A stretch of DNA of 25,321 nucleotides from an uncultured Clostridia bacterium. GTDB lineage: Bacteria; Bacillota; Clostridia; Lachnospirales; Bianqueaceae. Numbering within the stretch: the first letter of the stretch is position 1; the number at the start of each line of letters is the position of its first letter. The position numbers and the translations under genes were made by a program. Of the stretch, positions 14,511 to 23,945 are shown one piece after another. The notes beneath the pieces are model-generated. The model worked only from the letters and a program-made list of their open reading frames with translations. It searched no databases and was not told the DNA's origin. The stretch lies in contig CALBGL010000073.1 of assembly GCA_937892735.1 (NCBI GenBank), positions 1 to 25,321 on the forward strand, written 5' to 3'.

Positions 14511-16304
14511 ATGATGAAGAAAAAGAGTCTGTCATATAAAATCACCATGGGGTTTCTGATCAGTTTTTGTCTGCCGCTAACGATTTTTCTGGTGGTCTGG
14601 ATGTATCAGATGACCTACATGCAGGAGCAAAACGTGGAGAATCAGGTTAAGAACGACCTGGCAGGCATTACGGGAGAGATTTCCCACCGTATTCAGGAAA
14701 TGGAGATCACCGCCAGGAGTATTGCCAGTAATCCGGAACTGATCGACTATCTGGAAAACTACAGCCATGATCCGAAGCGTTATCTGCTGAAAGCGGTAGA
14801 AGAGTTTGGCATGCTTTTAGGAAGTATCAGCCAGATGAATCCGCGAATTGAAAGTCTCAGAATCTATGCGATGGATAATCGGATCCCGCGATATCAAAAT
14901 ACGATCTATCCGAAGCGAGTCATGCAGGATCAGGTCTGGATGAAACCAGTGGAAAATCTGGCATATGAGGGGTTTTATATAGGGCCTTCTACGTTACTTT
15001 ATGAGGCGCAGAATGAAGAAAACTACAGACAACTTGTTTTTCCTACGACGGGAGCGGGGCCTCGGGTCTTTTCTTTATTTTGTCATATTTATCGGGAGAA
15101 CAGCACGATACCGGCCGGGTATCTGGAGATCTGCATGCGGACAGAGAATCTTCTGGGGGTGGCGGATACGCTCCTGGAAGGCGTGGACGTGTTTTTCAGA
15201 GAAGAAGGTACGGGCATTCTCTATAGCCTGCAAGGAGATACGGGAAAGGAAGAGGCATTGCTGCGTCACGTACAGGAAGAGGACACGAAGGATTTTCATT
15301 ATAACGGGCAGAGATATAAGATTTACGAGTATGAATTGTCAAATCCGGCCCTGACCCTGTTTTATACATATCCCATGTCTTTGTATCATTCCACCCTACA
15401 TTGGGGTGTCTGGCTTGTTGTCTGCGCGATTTTGGTATCCAGCGTCCTCATGCTGATTTTTATACGCATCTTCTTTCGTTCCGTACCGTTGCGTTTGCGG
15501 ACACTGGTCAGCCGGATGAAACAGGTGCGGGACGGTTCTATGGAAGTCAGTTTTGAGGATGATCAGGACGACGAGATCAGTGAGGTGAATCGTACGCTCG
15601 AGCAGATGCTGCGTCATATCCATACCCTGATTCATAAAGTGTACCGTACCGAACTCTCTGAGAAGGAGGCGACGCTTCGATTCTTAAAAATGCAGATGGA
15701 TCCGCATTTTTTGTTTAATGCGCTGGAAGCGATCCGAATGACGGTGACGCTGGGAGATAACGACAAAGTAGAAGAGGCATTGGTGGCTCTGAGCAATATC
15801 TTGCGGTTGCGGCTGAAAGGGAATGCCTGGTGTACGGTAAAGGAAGAAGTGAATGCGGTTCGAGAATATGTGAAAGTAGAGAATCTGCGGTATAATGATC
15901 ATATTTTATTGCAGATGGAGACGGATGAGACGCTCCTGGGGTGCAGAATGCCTTCGTTGACGATACAGCCGCTTGTCAACAATGCGATTCGCCATGGATT
16001 TCGCAAGGAACGACAGTATCTCATGATTCGTGTGGAGATTTTCAAAGAAGAAGATGCTATCCGAGTTCGCGTGACAGATGATGGCAGCGGAATGACGCCC
16101 GAACAGCTCATGACGCTGCAAGAACATATGAAAGAGGGGAAATCTCTAGAAGAACGGGCGGAACATGGGACAGGTCTGGTGAATCTGGCGTTGCGTCTGC
16201 GGCTTAATTTCGGGGAAAAAGCAGATATCGAAGTGGAAAGTATTGAAGGAAGCGGGACACAAGTCGAGATTTTTTTGGAGGATTTGAATGAGAATGTAGA
16301 ATAA
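14511..16304 (+). CDS. YesM-type sensor histidine kinase
   Basis: A 597-residue membrane kinase of the LytS/YesM group. There is a transmembrane helix at about 12-33, an extracellular sensing region (34-296), a second helix (297-322), a HAMP segment (323-376) and then the kinase core. His399 in MDPHFLFNAL is the phosphorylation site. The N box is QPLVNNAIRHG (Asn490, Asn491), with DDGSGM at 523-528 and GTGLVN at 553-558 for ATP binding. It probably detects an extracellular sugar or the loaded binding protein. AAGGAGG precedes the ATGATG. Its likely partner regulator is not adjacent but lies at 20021, after the transporter genes. No terminator follows, so some readthrough into the permease gene is possible. 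Confidence 0.93.
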   Translation: MMKKKSLSYKITMGFLISFCLPLTIFLVVWMYQMTYMQEQNVENQVKNDLAGITGEISHRIQEMEITARSIASNPELIDYLENYSHDPKRYLLKAVEEFGMLLGSISQMNPRIESLRIYAMDNRIPRYQNTIYPKRVMQDQVWMKPVENLAYEGFYIGPSTLLYEAQNEENYRQLVFPTTGAGPRVFSLFCHIYRENSTIPAGYLEICMRTENLLGVADTLLEGVDVFFREEGTGILYSLQGDTGKEEALLRHVQEEDTKDFHYNGQRYKIYEYELSNPALTLFYTYPMSLYHSTLHWGVWLVVCAILVSSVLMLIFIRIFFRSVPLRLRTLVSRMKQVRDGSMEVSFEDDQDDEISEVNRTLEQMLRHIHTLIHKVYRTELSEKEATLRFLKMQMDPHFLFNALEAIRMTVTLGDNDKVEEALVALSNILRLRLKGNAWCTVKEEVNAVREYVKVENLRYNDHILLQMETDETLLGCRMPSLTIQPLVNNAIRHGFRKERQYLMIRVEIFKEEDAIRVRVTDDGSGMTPEQLMTLQEHMKEGKSLEERAEHGTGLVNLALRLRLNFGEKADIEVESIEGSGTQVEIFLEDLNENVE

Positions 16305-16341
16305 GATATTAAAAAATCGAACGAATCTGAATTTACAACAC

Positions 16342-16369
16342 TTGATAAAATCTTATCCGATGCTATGAT
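16342..16369 (+). promoter_or_regulatory. Probable promoter of the ABC transporter operon
   Basis: TTGATA (16342-16347) and TATGAT (16364-16369) are separated by 16 bases. The inverted repeat GATAA-AATC-TTATC (16344-16357) overlaps the -35 and spacer and could bind a regulator. The imperfect boxes fit a regulated promoter, plausibly controlled by the YesN-type regulator of this locus. Confidence 0.6.
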
Positions 16370-16435
16370 TTATACAGATGGAGGGGAGAAATACAGGCTA
16401 TTATTGTGTAGATTAACAGCAAAGGAGTGATAAGC

Positions 16436-17386
16436 ATGAAGAAAAAGAAAAAAAGTGTCTCAACAGCCTTGGGAAGAGACAGGAAGTCTCAGATTACTTT
16501 ACAGCTCATGGTGGCGCCAGCGCTCATCGTGGTCATTCTCTTTTCCTATTTTCCCATGTACGGCGTCATCATCGCCTTCAAAAACTATGATATTTTCAAA
16601 GGGATCATGGAAAGTCCCTGGGCAAGAAACAATGGATTCGAGCATTTTATCGATTTCTTTTCAGCCCCACAAGCGGGTTCCGTCATTTGGAACACCATAT
16701 ATATGGCCTTTTTGAAATTGGTATTCTGTATGTTTCCCCCGATGGTACTGGCAATTCTTCTGAATGAGGTGCGAAATATCAAATTCATGAAGACGGTCCA
16801 GACCATGTCCTATCTGCCGCACTTCATCTCGTGGGCGGTAGCGGGCGGCATCTTTTACAATTTGCTCAATCCATCCCGGGGCGCCATCAATACCCTGCTG
16901 GTGGATTGGGGGATTCTGGAGACGGGGATTGATTTTATCTCCGATGAACGATATTTCCGACCCATCATCGTCCTCACACAAATTTGGAAAGGGATAGGAT
17001 GGGGATCCATCATCTATCTGGGCGTCATCGTTTCGATCGATCAGGAATTGTATGAGGCGGTAGAGATCGACGGTGGTAAGAGGCTGGCTAAGATTCGTTA
17101 TGTGACATGGCCGTTCCTGAAACCCACTTTCGCCATTCTCTTCATCATGGAATGCGGCAAGATCATGTCGGGCGGTGATACTTTCGATCAGATCTATGTG
17201 TTTGGAAACACTCAGAATCGCGGTGTTGCGGATATTCTGGATACGTTTATTAACCGGGTAGGTCTGGAACAGGGGCGGTATTCGTACGCTACGGCGGCTA
17301 ACCTGTTCAAGTCGATCATCAACATTATCTTATTGCTGCTGGCGAATAAGATCAGCGGCCGATTGACAGAACAGTCGCTGTTTTAA
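16436..17386 (+). CDS. ABC sugar transporter permease (LplB/YteP type)
   Basis: A 316-residue inner-membrane permease with about six helices. The first runs from about residue 22 (LMVAPALIVVILFSYFPMYG), and the protein carries the conserved cytoplasmic loop YEAVEIDGGKRLAKIRYVTWPFL near residue 210, which contacts the ATPase. I start at the ATG at 16436, 8 bases after AAAGGAG, rather than the in-frame GTG at 16427 inside that site. It pairs with the next gene to form the channel of a CUT1-type oligosaccharide importer. No ATPase gene is present; these systems commonly share an MsmX-like ATPase encoded elsewhere. Confidence 0.93.
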   Translation: MKKKKKSVSTALGRDRKSQITLQLMVAPALIVVILFSYFPMYGVIIAFKNYDIFKGIMESPWARNNGFEHFIDFFSAPQAGSVIWNTIYMAFLKLVFCMFPPMVLAILLNEVRNIKFMKTVQTMSYLPHFISWAVAGGIFYNLLNPSRGAINTLLVDWGILETGIDFISDERYFRPIIVLTQIWKGIGWGSIIYLGVIVSIDQELYEAVEIDGGKRLAKIRYVTWPFLKPTFAILFIMECGKIMSGGDTFDQIYVFGNTQNRGVADILDTFINRVGLEQGRYSYATAANLFKSIINIILLLLANKISGRLTEQSLF

Positions 17387-17398
17387 GGAGGAATCGCC

Positions 17399-18274
17399 AT
17401 GAGTATGAGAAAGAAAAAAATAGACGCTTTTGACGTCATTAACTATATCGTTTTGACGCTGCTCATCATCATTATCGTCTACCCGTTTTTGTATGTGGTG
17501 GTGAACTCCTTCAATGCATTGAGCAGTCACAGACCGTCCTATTTCTGGCCGGAACAGCCCACGCTGATGACCTATCAGACTGTATTCAAGGATGAGTCCT
17601 TACTGCATTCTTTCTGGATCTCCGTGTGCAGAACGGTCATCGGAACCGCTTTTACCGTGACCGTGACTGCGCTTTGTTCCTACGCTATGAGTAAGAATTA
17701 TCTGAAGTTTCGGCCGCTCTATGTGGTTCTTTTCACGATTCCCAGTTTCTTCAACGGCGGTATGGTGCCAGTGTACTTAAATATTCGGAATCTGGGGCTT
17801 TTGGACACATTCTGGGTTTACATATTGCCGGCGGGCTTCTCGTTCTTCTATATGGTACTGATGATTTCTGCGTTTCGGGCGATACCAGAATCGTTGGAAG
17901 AAGCCGCTTTCATCGACGGCGCAGGATTCTTTTCTGTGTTTATCAAGATTATCCTGCCCGTTTCCGTTCCTACGCTGGCGACCGTAGCCTTATATGCGGC
18001 GGTAGGGCAATGGAACGCCTGGTATGACACGATGTTTTATACCAACAAGAGTTCTCTGCAAACTCTGTCCTCGGTGCTCATGCGTATTGTGCGGGAGAAT
18101 AACCTGGGAGAGATGACATCGGAATTAACGTCCGATATGGAAAACCGATCGTATAATCCGGAAGGCGTAAAGATGGCGACAATGGTGGTATCCGTCCTAC
18201 CCATTATCTTCATCTATCCGTTCTTACAGCGATATTTCGTCAAAGGAATCATGGTCGGATCAATTAAAGGATAA
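17399..18274 (+). CDS. ABC sugar transporter permease (LplC/YtcP type)
   Basis: A 291-residue permease with six predicted helices and the loop LEEAAFIDGAGFFSVFIKIILPVS near residue 165, the EAA motif of binding-protein-dependent importers. It ends with the family-typical basic GIMVGSIKG. AAGGAGG precedes the ATG, 12 bases after the first permease. Together they would form the membrane channel for the adjacent lipoprotein's ligand. Context (GH28 and PL22 enzymes) points to oligogalacturonides or other pectic fragments. Confidence 0.93.
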   Translation: MSMRKKKIDAFDVINYIVLTLLIIIIVYPFLYVVVNSFNALSSHRPSYFWPEQPTLMTYQTVFKDESLLHSFWISVCRTVIGTAFTVTVTALCSYAMSKNYLKFRPLYVVLFTIPSFFNGGMVPVYLNIRNLGLLDTFWVYILPAGFSFFYMVLMISAFRAIPESLEEAAFIDGAGFFSVFIKIILPVSVPTLATVALYAAVGQWNAWYDTMFYTNKSSLQTLSSVLMRIVRENNLGEMTSELTSDMENRSYNPEGVKMATMVVSVLPIIFIYPFLQRYFVKGIMVGSIKG

Positions 18275-18287
18275 AGGAGTAAATAAA

Positions 18288-20009
18288 ATGAAGAAATGGT
18301 ATCAAAAAGGTTTTGCATGGCTTTGTGTGCTGACACTGGCTGTGTCTGCGTTGGGGTGCGCGTCCGACGGGGATTCCCAATCTTCCGTACAAGAGAGTAG
18401 TACAGTAGAATCTGCGGCCGAGGAAAGCCAAACCCAGGAAGTCAAAGAAGGAAATAGTTGGGAATGGGAAGCGGGTACGCCTGTCACATTGACGTATTTC
18501 TATGATAAACTGGTTCCAACTTCTAATTTTGATAAGTATTGGGGGAAGGATTATGTCAGCCAGAAGTTTATTGAAGATACAGGAATTAACATCGAGTTTC
18601 AGTTTCCACCGGATAACTCGCACAGTAAGCTGCAGGTATTGATCGCGGGTGGGACGCTGCCGGATATGATTGTATCAGATTATCATCTGTCCATCATACA
18701 GCAGCTTGCCATAAACGATAGAATCTGGGCTTTGAATGAATTGGAAGAAGAGTACGCGCCAGGTTTTCTGGAAAGGAATATGGGGGATCATGTAATTCTG
18801 CATCAGCGAATGAGCTGGAATAGCATGAATGTATATGGAGTTCCGAGTGGATTCCTGTCTCAGGAAATGCTGGAAAGTGAAGATCTTATCAAAAACAAGC
18901 AGGGTGTGGCGGTCATTGAACAGATCTATCAAGAATTAGGATCTCCGGACACGAGTACGACAGAGGGATTTCTGGATCTTCTACGGGAGGTGAAGGAGAA
19001 GTATCCCGATCTCATCCCGGCGCAGGCATCCAGAAATAATGGGAAAGATGCGGATGGGAATTTGCGCATGATCTACAAACTCTTCCCCATGTTCGATCTG
19101 GGCAGCCGTTATGATGAAATCGACGGCAAATATGTGAAATATTGGTATAGTCCGAAGTTTTTGGATCTTTTAAAATTTGTTAATACGTTGTATAATGAAG
19201 GTCTGATCGATCCTACGGAATTCACGGATTCCGGCGAGCAACTGCAGGCGAAGGAATTCTCCGGCATGGTTTTCGCGGATATGTGTCAGGATTCGGATAA
19301 CATCTCCTGGTTTACAGAAGAGTTGCAAAAACTGCATCCGGACTGGAATTGGATCATGGTAGAGGCTCCCAGCGCTTACGCGGACGCACCGTATGGAGCA
19401 GATAGCATCAACGGCGGCGTGGGTGCCGAAACAGTTACGATGATTACGAAGAGCAGCGAATATCCGGGACGGTGTCTGCAGTTTATGGATTATATTCTGC
19501 AGGACGAGTCTCAGCTGGAACTGATTTATGGGATAGAAGGAAAATCCTGGGACTATGACGAGAATGGATATCCGGTTTTGTATCCGGAAGTGAAGGACGC
19601 GGAAGAGGAAGAACAGAAAAGCGTTTACGGCGTAGAGGCATATTGGCAGTTCAGAACCAATGATATAACCGCTAAGTATGAACGGTATGGCGCTACGGAT
19701 GAGACGCTTAGAAGCTTTGATATCACGAATAAGTATTACAAAGACCTGTCCTTCTTTAGCGGCGCCGAATCGTATGACGCAGACAGTGAAGAGATTAAGA
19801 TCTTTACCAATGTCAAGGAGTATTATGAGGTGCAGATCATGGAACTGATTACCTGCGCGCCCGACGAGCTGCAGGGTCTCTATGATGAGATGATTTCGAC
19901 CATCGATTCCATGGGATACCAGACGCTGAATGACCAGATCAACGAATTCTTCCAGAGTAAGGATGCTCTGATGCAGCAGTACAGCGAAGGTTTAGACAGT
20001 TATCAGTAA
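18288..20009 (+). CDS. Solute-binding lipoprotein of the ABC sugar importer (LplA type)
   Basis: A 573-residue extracellular binding protein. The signal peptide (KKWYQKGFAWLCVLTLAVS) ends in the lipobox ALGC, so Cys24 would be lipidated and anchor it to the outer face of the membrane. A Ser/Glu-rich linker covers about 25-60. The mature domain begins near 65 (PVTLTYFYDKL) and has the length of the large LplA/YtcQ binding proteins, which take oligosaccharides. AAAGGAG precedes the ATG, 13 bases after the permease. The ligand is inferred from neighbouring pectin enzymes. Confidence 0.92.
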   Translation: MKKWYQKGFAWLCVLTLAVSALGCASDGDSQSSVQESSTVESAAEESQTQEVKEGNSWEWEAGTPVTLTYFYDKLVPTSNFDKYWGKDYVSQKFIEDTGINIEFQFPPDNSHSKLQVLIAGGTLPDMIVSDYHLSIIQQLAINDRIWALNELEEEYAPGFLERNMGDHVILHQRMSWNSMNVYGVPSGFLSQEMLESEDLIKNKQGVAVIEQIYQELGSPDTSTTEGFLDLLREVKEKYPDLIPAQASRNNGKDADGNLRMIYKLFPMFDLGSRYDEIDGKYVKYWYSPKFLDLLKFVNTLYNEGLIDPTEFTDSGEQLQAKEFSGMVFADMCQDSDNISWFTEELQKLHPDWNWIMVEAPSAYADAPYGADSINGGVGAETVTMITKSSEYPGRCLQFMDYILQDESQLELIYGIEGKSWDYDENGYPVLYPEVKDAEEEEQKSVYGVEAYWQFRTNDITAKYERYGATDETLRSFDITNKYYKDLSFFSGAESYDADSEEIKIFTNVKEYYEVQIMELITCAPDELQGLYDEMISTIDSMGYQTLNDQINEFFQSKDALMQQYSEGLDSYQ

Positions 20010-20020
20010 GGAGAAATCAC

Positions 20021-21502
20021 GTGTACAGACTAATGCTCGTGGACGATCAGAGAGTCATTATGGAGGGCATAGCTAAGCTCATTCGTAAGGAAGATCTTCC
20101 CTTTGATCATTTCATCTTTGCGTCCAGCGGAGAGGAAGCTTTGGAAAGATTGGTCAGCGAGGCACCGGATGCCATGATTACGGACATTCGGATGCCGGGC
20201 ATGGATGGCTTAGAGTTATGCCGCAGGATTCGAGAACGAAAAGATGAGTTCCGAGACATGCCCATTTTGATTCTGACAGGATACGATGAATTTGCGTATG
20301 CTCGAGAAGCGATTGCTCAAAAGGTTCTATTCTATCTTCTGAAACCCGTTCGTCTCGAGGAACTGTACACCTCTTGCCGTATGATGGTGGATGTCTTGGA
20401 AGAGCGTAAGGTGCGTTTGAGTGAGAAGGCGTCCCATATGAATCTGCGGGAACACCTGATTCGTAATGCATTGAACCCCACGAATCGTACGAGTCTGCAT
20501 GAGGAACATCCAGAAGGATTGCTTCTCGTGCAGGCGAGATCTGGGGGGGAACTCAGGGGGTTTTATCAGAAAGCGGCAGAATTGCGCCAGCTGTTGACGG
20601 AGTCTCTCTATGCAGTCTATGTGAGAGATGCAGAGGCCTATTTTCTGCTTTCCAAAAAGGAATTGACGCAGATGGTTTCCCGTGACTGTCCGGATCTGGA
20701 AATCAATGTGTCAAGATCCTTTTATGATCTTGCGTCTCTGCCGGAGGCGATTCGTCAGATTTATCAGGTGCATATGCGGCGGGCGGATCTGCCCAGACAG
20801 CGGATCGTCTCTTATGAGGAGATCCAGAATACGCAGAGTGGCCTGACTCTGATCGGATTGCAGGATCTGCGACCGCTATGGAACGCGATGGGAAAGGAAG
20901 AGCGCAAGGTGCGAGAAGTCTTGGAAGAGCTTCATCACAGGATTCTGGAGAAATCCCAGGGTTCACGCTCCGGGACGGCCGCCTTGTATGCGGCGGTTTG
21001 TATGGAGATTTATAAACGGTATTATAGTATTCCGCTGGCTAAGATATTAAAAGAAGAATTTGATTTTCTTCTGCATAGCGGCATGTCGCTGATCCATCAG
21101 GAGAAGGTGGAACAGATGAGGGATGAGGTGGTAGCCTGCGTGGTTCAGATTAGTGGAAAACTGGGCGAAAAGCAGAAAGAGAGTATCATCGTCCAGGCGA
21201 AAGACCTGATTCGGCAGCATCCGGAGCTTTCCTTGAATGAAACGGCGCAGAAGCTGCATATCAGCAGTCAATATCTGAGTACCCTGTTTCATAAGGAGAC
21301 AGGGATTGCCTTTGGAGATTTCCTTATACAGGAACGGATGCAGAAGGCTTGTCATTTGCTTTTTACGACTAAGCTAACGGCAGAGCAGGTGGCTGGGCAG
21401 GTGGGGTATACAAGTGAGAAGCATTTTTTCGTCGTATTCAAGAAAACCATGGGGGTATCCCCTGCAAAGTACAGAAAAAACAAGCAGAATATGGAGGGTT
21501 AA
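20021..21502 (+). CDS. YesN-type response regulator with AraC DNA-binding domain
   Basis: A 493-residue regulator starting at GTG, 7 bases after AAGGAG, which overlaps the previous stop. The receiver domain (1-120) has the acidic pair Asp8-Asp9, phospho-acceptor Asp55 in ITDIRMPG, Thr86 and Lys108. A long linker region of unknown fold fills about 130-385. The AraC-type double helix-turn-helix follows at about 390-493, with LSLNETAQKLHISSQYLSTLFHK and the closing FVVFKKTMGVSPAKYRK. It is the likely partner of the YesM kinase at 14511 and would activate the transporter operon in response to substrate. The two partners are separated by the three transporter genes. Confidence 0.93.
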   Translation: MYRLMLVDDQRVIMEGIAKLIRKEDLPFDHFIFASSGEEALERLVSEAPDAMITDIRMPGMDGLELCRRIRERKDEFRDMPILILTGYDEFAYAREAIAQKVLFYLLKPVRLEELYTSCRMMVDVLEERKVRLSEKASHMNLREHLIRNALNPTNRTSLHEEHPEGLLLVQARSGGELRGFYQKAAELRQLLTESLYAVYVRDAEAYFLLSKKELTQMVSRDCPDLEINVSRSFYDLASLPEAIRQIYQVHMRRADLPRQRIVSYEEIQNTQSGLTLIGLQDLRPLWNAMGKEERKVREVLEELHHRILEKSQGSRSGTAALYAAVCMEIYKRYYSIPLAKILKEEFDFLLHSGMSLIHQEKVEQMRDEVVACVVQISGKLGEKQKESIIVQAKDLIRQHPELSLNETAQKLHISSQYLSTLFHKETGIAFGDFLIQERMQKACHLLFTTKLTAEQVAGQVGYTSEKHFFVVFKKTMGVSPAKYRKNKQNMEG

Positions 21503-21506
21503 GACG

Positions 21507-22823
21507 ATGCAGATTCCGAAAGAGCCAGTTAGAATTGCCCTGATCGGGGCGGGTCACAGATCCAACCGAATTTATAAGCCGCTTTTTCCAGGGCTTACAC
21601 CCTGGATCCAGGTCGTGGCCGTATGCGATCCGGTGAAGGAGCACGCAGATTCCATGGCGGAAGCATTGGGGGCAAAAGCCTATTATCAGATTCAGGATCT
21701 TGTGAAGGCAGAAGAGATTGAAGCGGCGATAGTCGTCGCGCCGATTCCGTTGCATTATCCGTATTCGGTATATTTATCCGAACACAAGATTCATAACCTG
21801 ATCGAGACGACCTGGTGTTCCACATTGGGTCAGGCCAGAGCTATGATTGACGCAGCGCGCCGCAATGGGGTCTATACTCGGGTGGCGGAGAACTTCTTCC
21901 GGTATCCGATTGACCGTTTTGCGCAGACACTGCGGGATCATGGTTACATCGGCGATATCAAGCGGATTTTCTCTTATAATGATCATACGGGGTATCACAG
22001 CAATTCCCGATGGATCGTATTTGCGAAAGAATATCCGGATTGGATCTCTTCGACGGATCACACGATGGAGGTCATGCCGGGATACCAGATTCCGGAACGC
22101 TATATCGATCATGAAACATTTCGTTCTCGGTTCATCCATTTCCCCAGCAATCTGATGGTGATCGATCAGGCTGCCAATATCAAAGGTATGTTGGGACGTC
22201 ATGTACGTCCGGGATATACGGAATGGCAAGGGTATCGGGGTACTCTCGTACAGGAAGGCGGTCGTTATGAGGCGCCGACACACTGGTTTTTGGATAACAA
22301 TCAGCGTGTAGAACGAGGCTTTGGTGTCCACCCGGATTGGGAGGCGGAGATTCGCTGCAGTGTGTATGAGGACTCCACCGTCTTTACTGAGGCGGAAAAG
22401 CCAGTGCATCCCAATTACATTTCTAAAGTCGAGCGCTATTATGATGAAAACTTCAACTGGCTGGGAGTGCATGCTTTCACGCCGGAAGGGATGATCGATT
22501 ACGAGAATCCGATTCGTATTGGGGTCAAGAGCGAGAACTATTACCCAGAGTATGGGATTGCGGTTGCGGGCCATATGATCGATTTCGCGCTGCAGATCCG
22601 TGGACTGGCGGACTCAGAATTCGATGAAGAAGATGCCTATATGTCCATGATGATGGAGATGTGTGCGAGAGAGTCTGCCTTGCAAGGCGGCAAGCAGATT
22701 CAACTGCCCTATACGGGAGAACTGGAGATCGACGCGCTGACGATTCGGAGAATGAAGGAGATATATGGGGTGGATCCGTTGGATATGGAAGCGATGATGT
22801 CTTACGTGCATCAAAAGCCATAA
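21507..22823 (+). CDS. Gfo/Idh/MocA family oxidoreductase
   Basis: A 438-residue NAD(P)-dependent sugar oxidoreductase. I start at the ATG at 21507, with GGAGGG 8 bases upstream, 4 bases after the response regulator stop. The Rossmann fold opens with VRIALIGAGHRSNR (8-21) and VAVCDPVKEH. The usual EKP motif, whose Lys is normally the catalytic residue, reads ETTW (100-103), so that Lys is absent. A C-terminal beta-sheet domain has unusual Tyr/Trp/His-rich stretches. In this operon it probably oxidises, reduces or rearranges a uronic acid or its derivative, but the altered motif makes the chemistry uncertain. Confidence 0.88.
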   Translation: MQIPKEPVRIALIGAGHRSNRIYKPLFPGLTPWIQVVAVCDPVKEHADSMAEALGAKAYYQIQDLVKAEEIEAAIVVAPIPLHYPYSVYLSEHKIHNLIETTWCSTLGQARAMIDAARRNGVYTRVAENFFRYPIDRFAQTLRDHGYIGDIKRIFSYNDHTGYHSNSRWIVFAKEYPDWISSTDHTMEVMPGYQIPERYIDHETFRSRFIHFPSNLMVIDQAANIKGMLGRHVRPGYTEWQGYRGTLVQEGGRYEAPTHWFLDNNQRVERGFGVHPDWEAEIRCSVYEDSTVFTEAEKPVHPNYISKVERYYDENFNWLGVHAFTPEGMIDYENPIRIGVKSENYYPEYGIAVAGHMIDFALQIRGLADSEFDEEDAYMSMMMEMCARESALQGGKQIQLPYTGELEIDALTIRRMKEIYGVDPLDMEAMMSYVHQKP

Positions 22824-22835
22824 AGGAGAAAAAAT

Positions 22836-23945
22836 ATGTATCAAAGATTACCCGCGGAGGATCGCTGGTTCAGCGATCCTCAGACGGGACAGCGGATTCA
22901 TCAGCTAACGACACATCCGTCGATTAACCATCATCCCTTTTTCCTTTCGCCGGCATGGGATGATACCATGCGGCATATCGTTATTGTCTCCGATCGTACC
23001 GGTAAGAATCAGCTGTATCTATTCCAAACAGCAGATGGAACATTGATACGTATTAGCGATGTAGAAGAAGTGGATGAGTGGACCGTACACCCTTCACGGG
23101 ATGGTCGGTACGTCTATTATCATGGGGACGCATTAGGACTGCGGACGGACTGCGCGACAGGACAAAGCGAGATCCTAATCACGGAAGAAGAGGCGTCGCG
23201 TTTTTGTGGAGAAAGTGTTACATTTCCGTTGGGGAAAACGACGGCATTGAGCCATGATGACCGCTTCTGGGCGATTCGTGCGCGGTCTGCGTCTCGATGG
23301 TATGCGCTCGTCTTGGATACGCAGACGCAAAAATGGAAGATGGAATATGAGGCGGAAGAGGTATCGCACATGCAATTCTGCCCGGATACGTCGGATTATC
23401 TCTTTTGCGCAGGACCTCTGACAGACAGGGTGTGGGTGCTGGATCGGAGGACGGGCCAGGCGCAGCGGGTTTTTCAGAGAGATGCTGCCCGCAAACAATG
23501 GATTACTCACGAAACCTGGATTCCGGGGACATTGGAACTCTCTCTCGTCGATTGGCCCCACGGAATTTTAGCGGTACACTGTGAAACCGGGAAGATGCGC
23601 AGGATTGCCGATTTCAATGCCTGGCATGCGATCAGCAATGAACAGGGAACGATGATGGCGGCGGATACGAATTTTCCCGATGTGGGGATTCGTCTATTGG
23701 ATCCTCGAAATGAATCTTTATATTTCGAGACACTTTGCTATCCGCGAGCCAGTTGCCGGGGAGACCATTGGAACGGCCCGTTTCCCTATGATCATGGCGG
23801 TGGCGGTAAGTCTTATTCGCCGCAATATACCCATCCGCATCCCCGCTTCAGTCCCGATGGGAAATATGTCATTTATACATCGGATTATACAGGATATGCT
23901 CAAGTATATGTGATTGCGATAGAAGAACGGAGTGTGCTTTTATGA
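22836..23945 (+). CDS. Oligogalacturonate lyase-like beta-propeller (PL22)
   Basis: A 369-residue cytoplasmic protein with the repeated beta-propeller blades of PL22 (for example PSRDGRYVYYHGD near 86 and SPDGKYVIYTSD near 339). PL22 enzymes cleave oligogalacturonides, mainly unsaturated digalacturonate, to 5-keto-4-deoxyuronate by beta-elimination with Mn2+. The Mn-binding pattern Gln-x2-His-x-His is present as Gln330, His333, His335 in SPQYTHPHPRF. His264 (NAWHAI) is the likely fourth ligand and His225 (THETW) a candidate catalytic base; these last two are by analogy. AAAGGAG lies 12 bases after the oxidoreductase. The stop overlaps the next gene's ATG. The sequence looks diverged from enterobacterial Ogl, so the substrate may differ. 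Confidence 0.75.
   Translation: MYQRLPAEDRWFSDPQTGQRIHQLTTHPSINHHPFFLSPAWDDTMRHIVIVSDRTGKNQLYLFQTADGTLIRISDVEEVDEWTVHPSRDGRYVYYHGDALGLRTDCATGQSEILITEEEASRFCGESVTFPLGKTTALSHDDRFWAIRARSASRWYALVLDTQTQKWKMEYEAEEVSHMQFCPDTSDYLFCAGPLTDRVWVLDRRTGQAQRVFQRDAARKQWITHETWIPGTLELSLVDWPHGILAVHCETGKMRRIADFNAWHAISNEQGTMMAADTNFPDVGIRLLDPRNESLYFETLCYPRASCRGDHWNGPFPYDHGGGGKSYSPQYTHPHPRFSPDGKYVIYTSDYTGYAQVYVIAIEERSVLL

Noticed and set aside
16305..16435. Terminator between the kinase and permease genes
   Set aside because: No stable hairpin followed by a T-tract is visible; only a promoter-like pair and a short inverted repeat.
21774..22574. Minus-strand open frame of 266 codons opposite the oxidoreductase gene
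   Set aside because: No ribosome binding site or recognisable motif, and the plus strand carries a complete Gfo/Idh/MocA gene.
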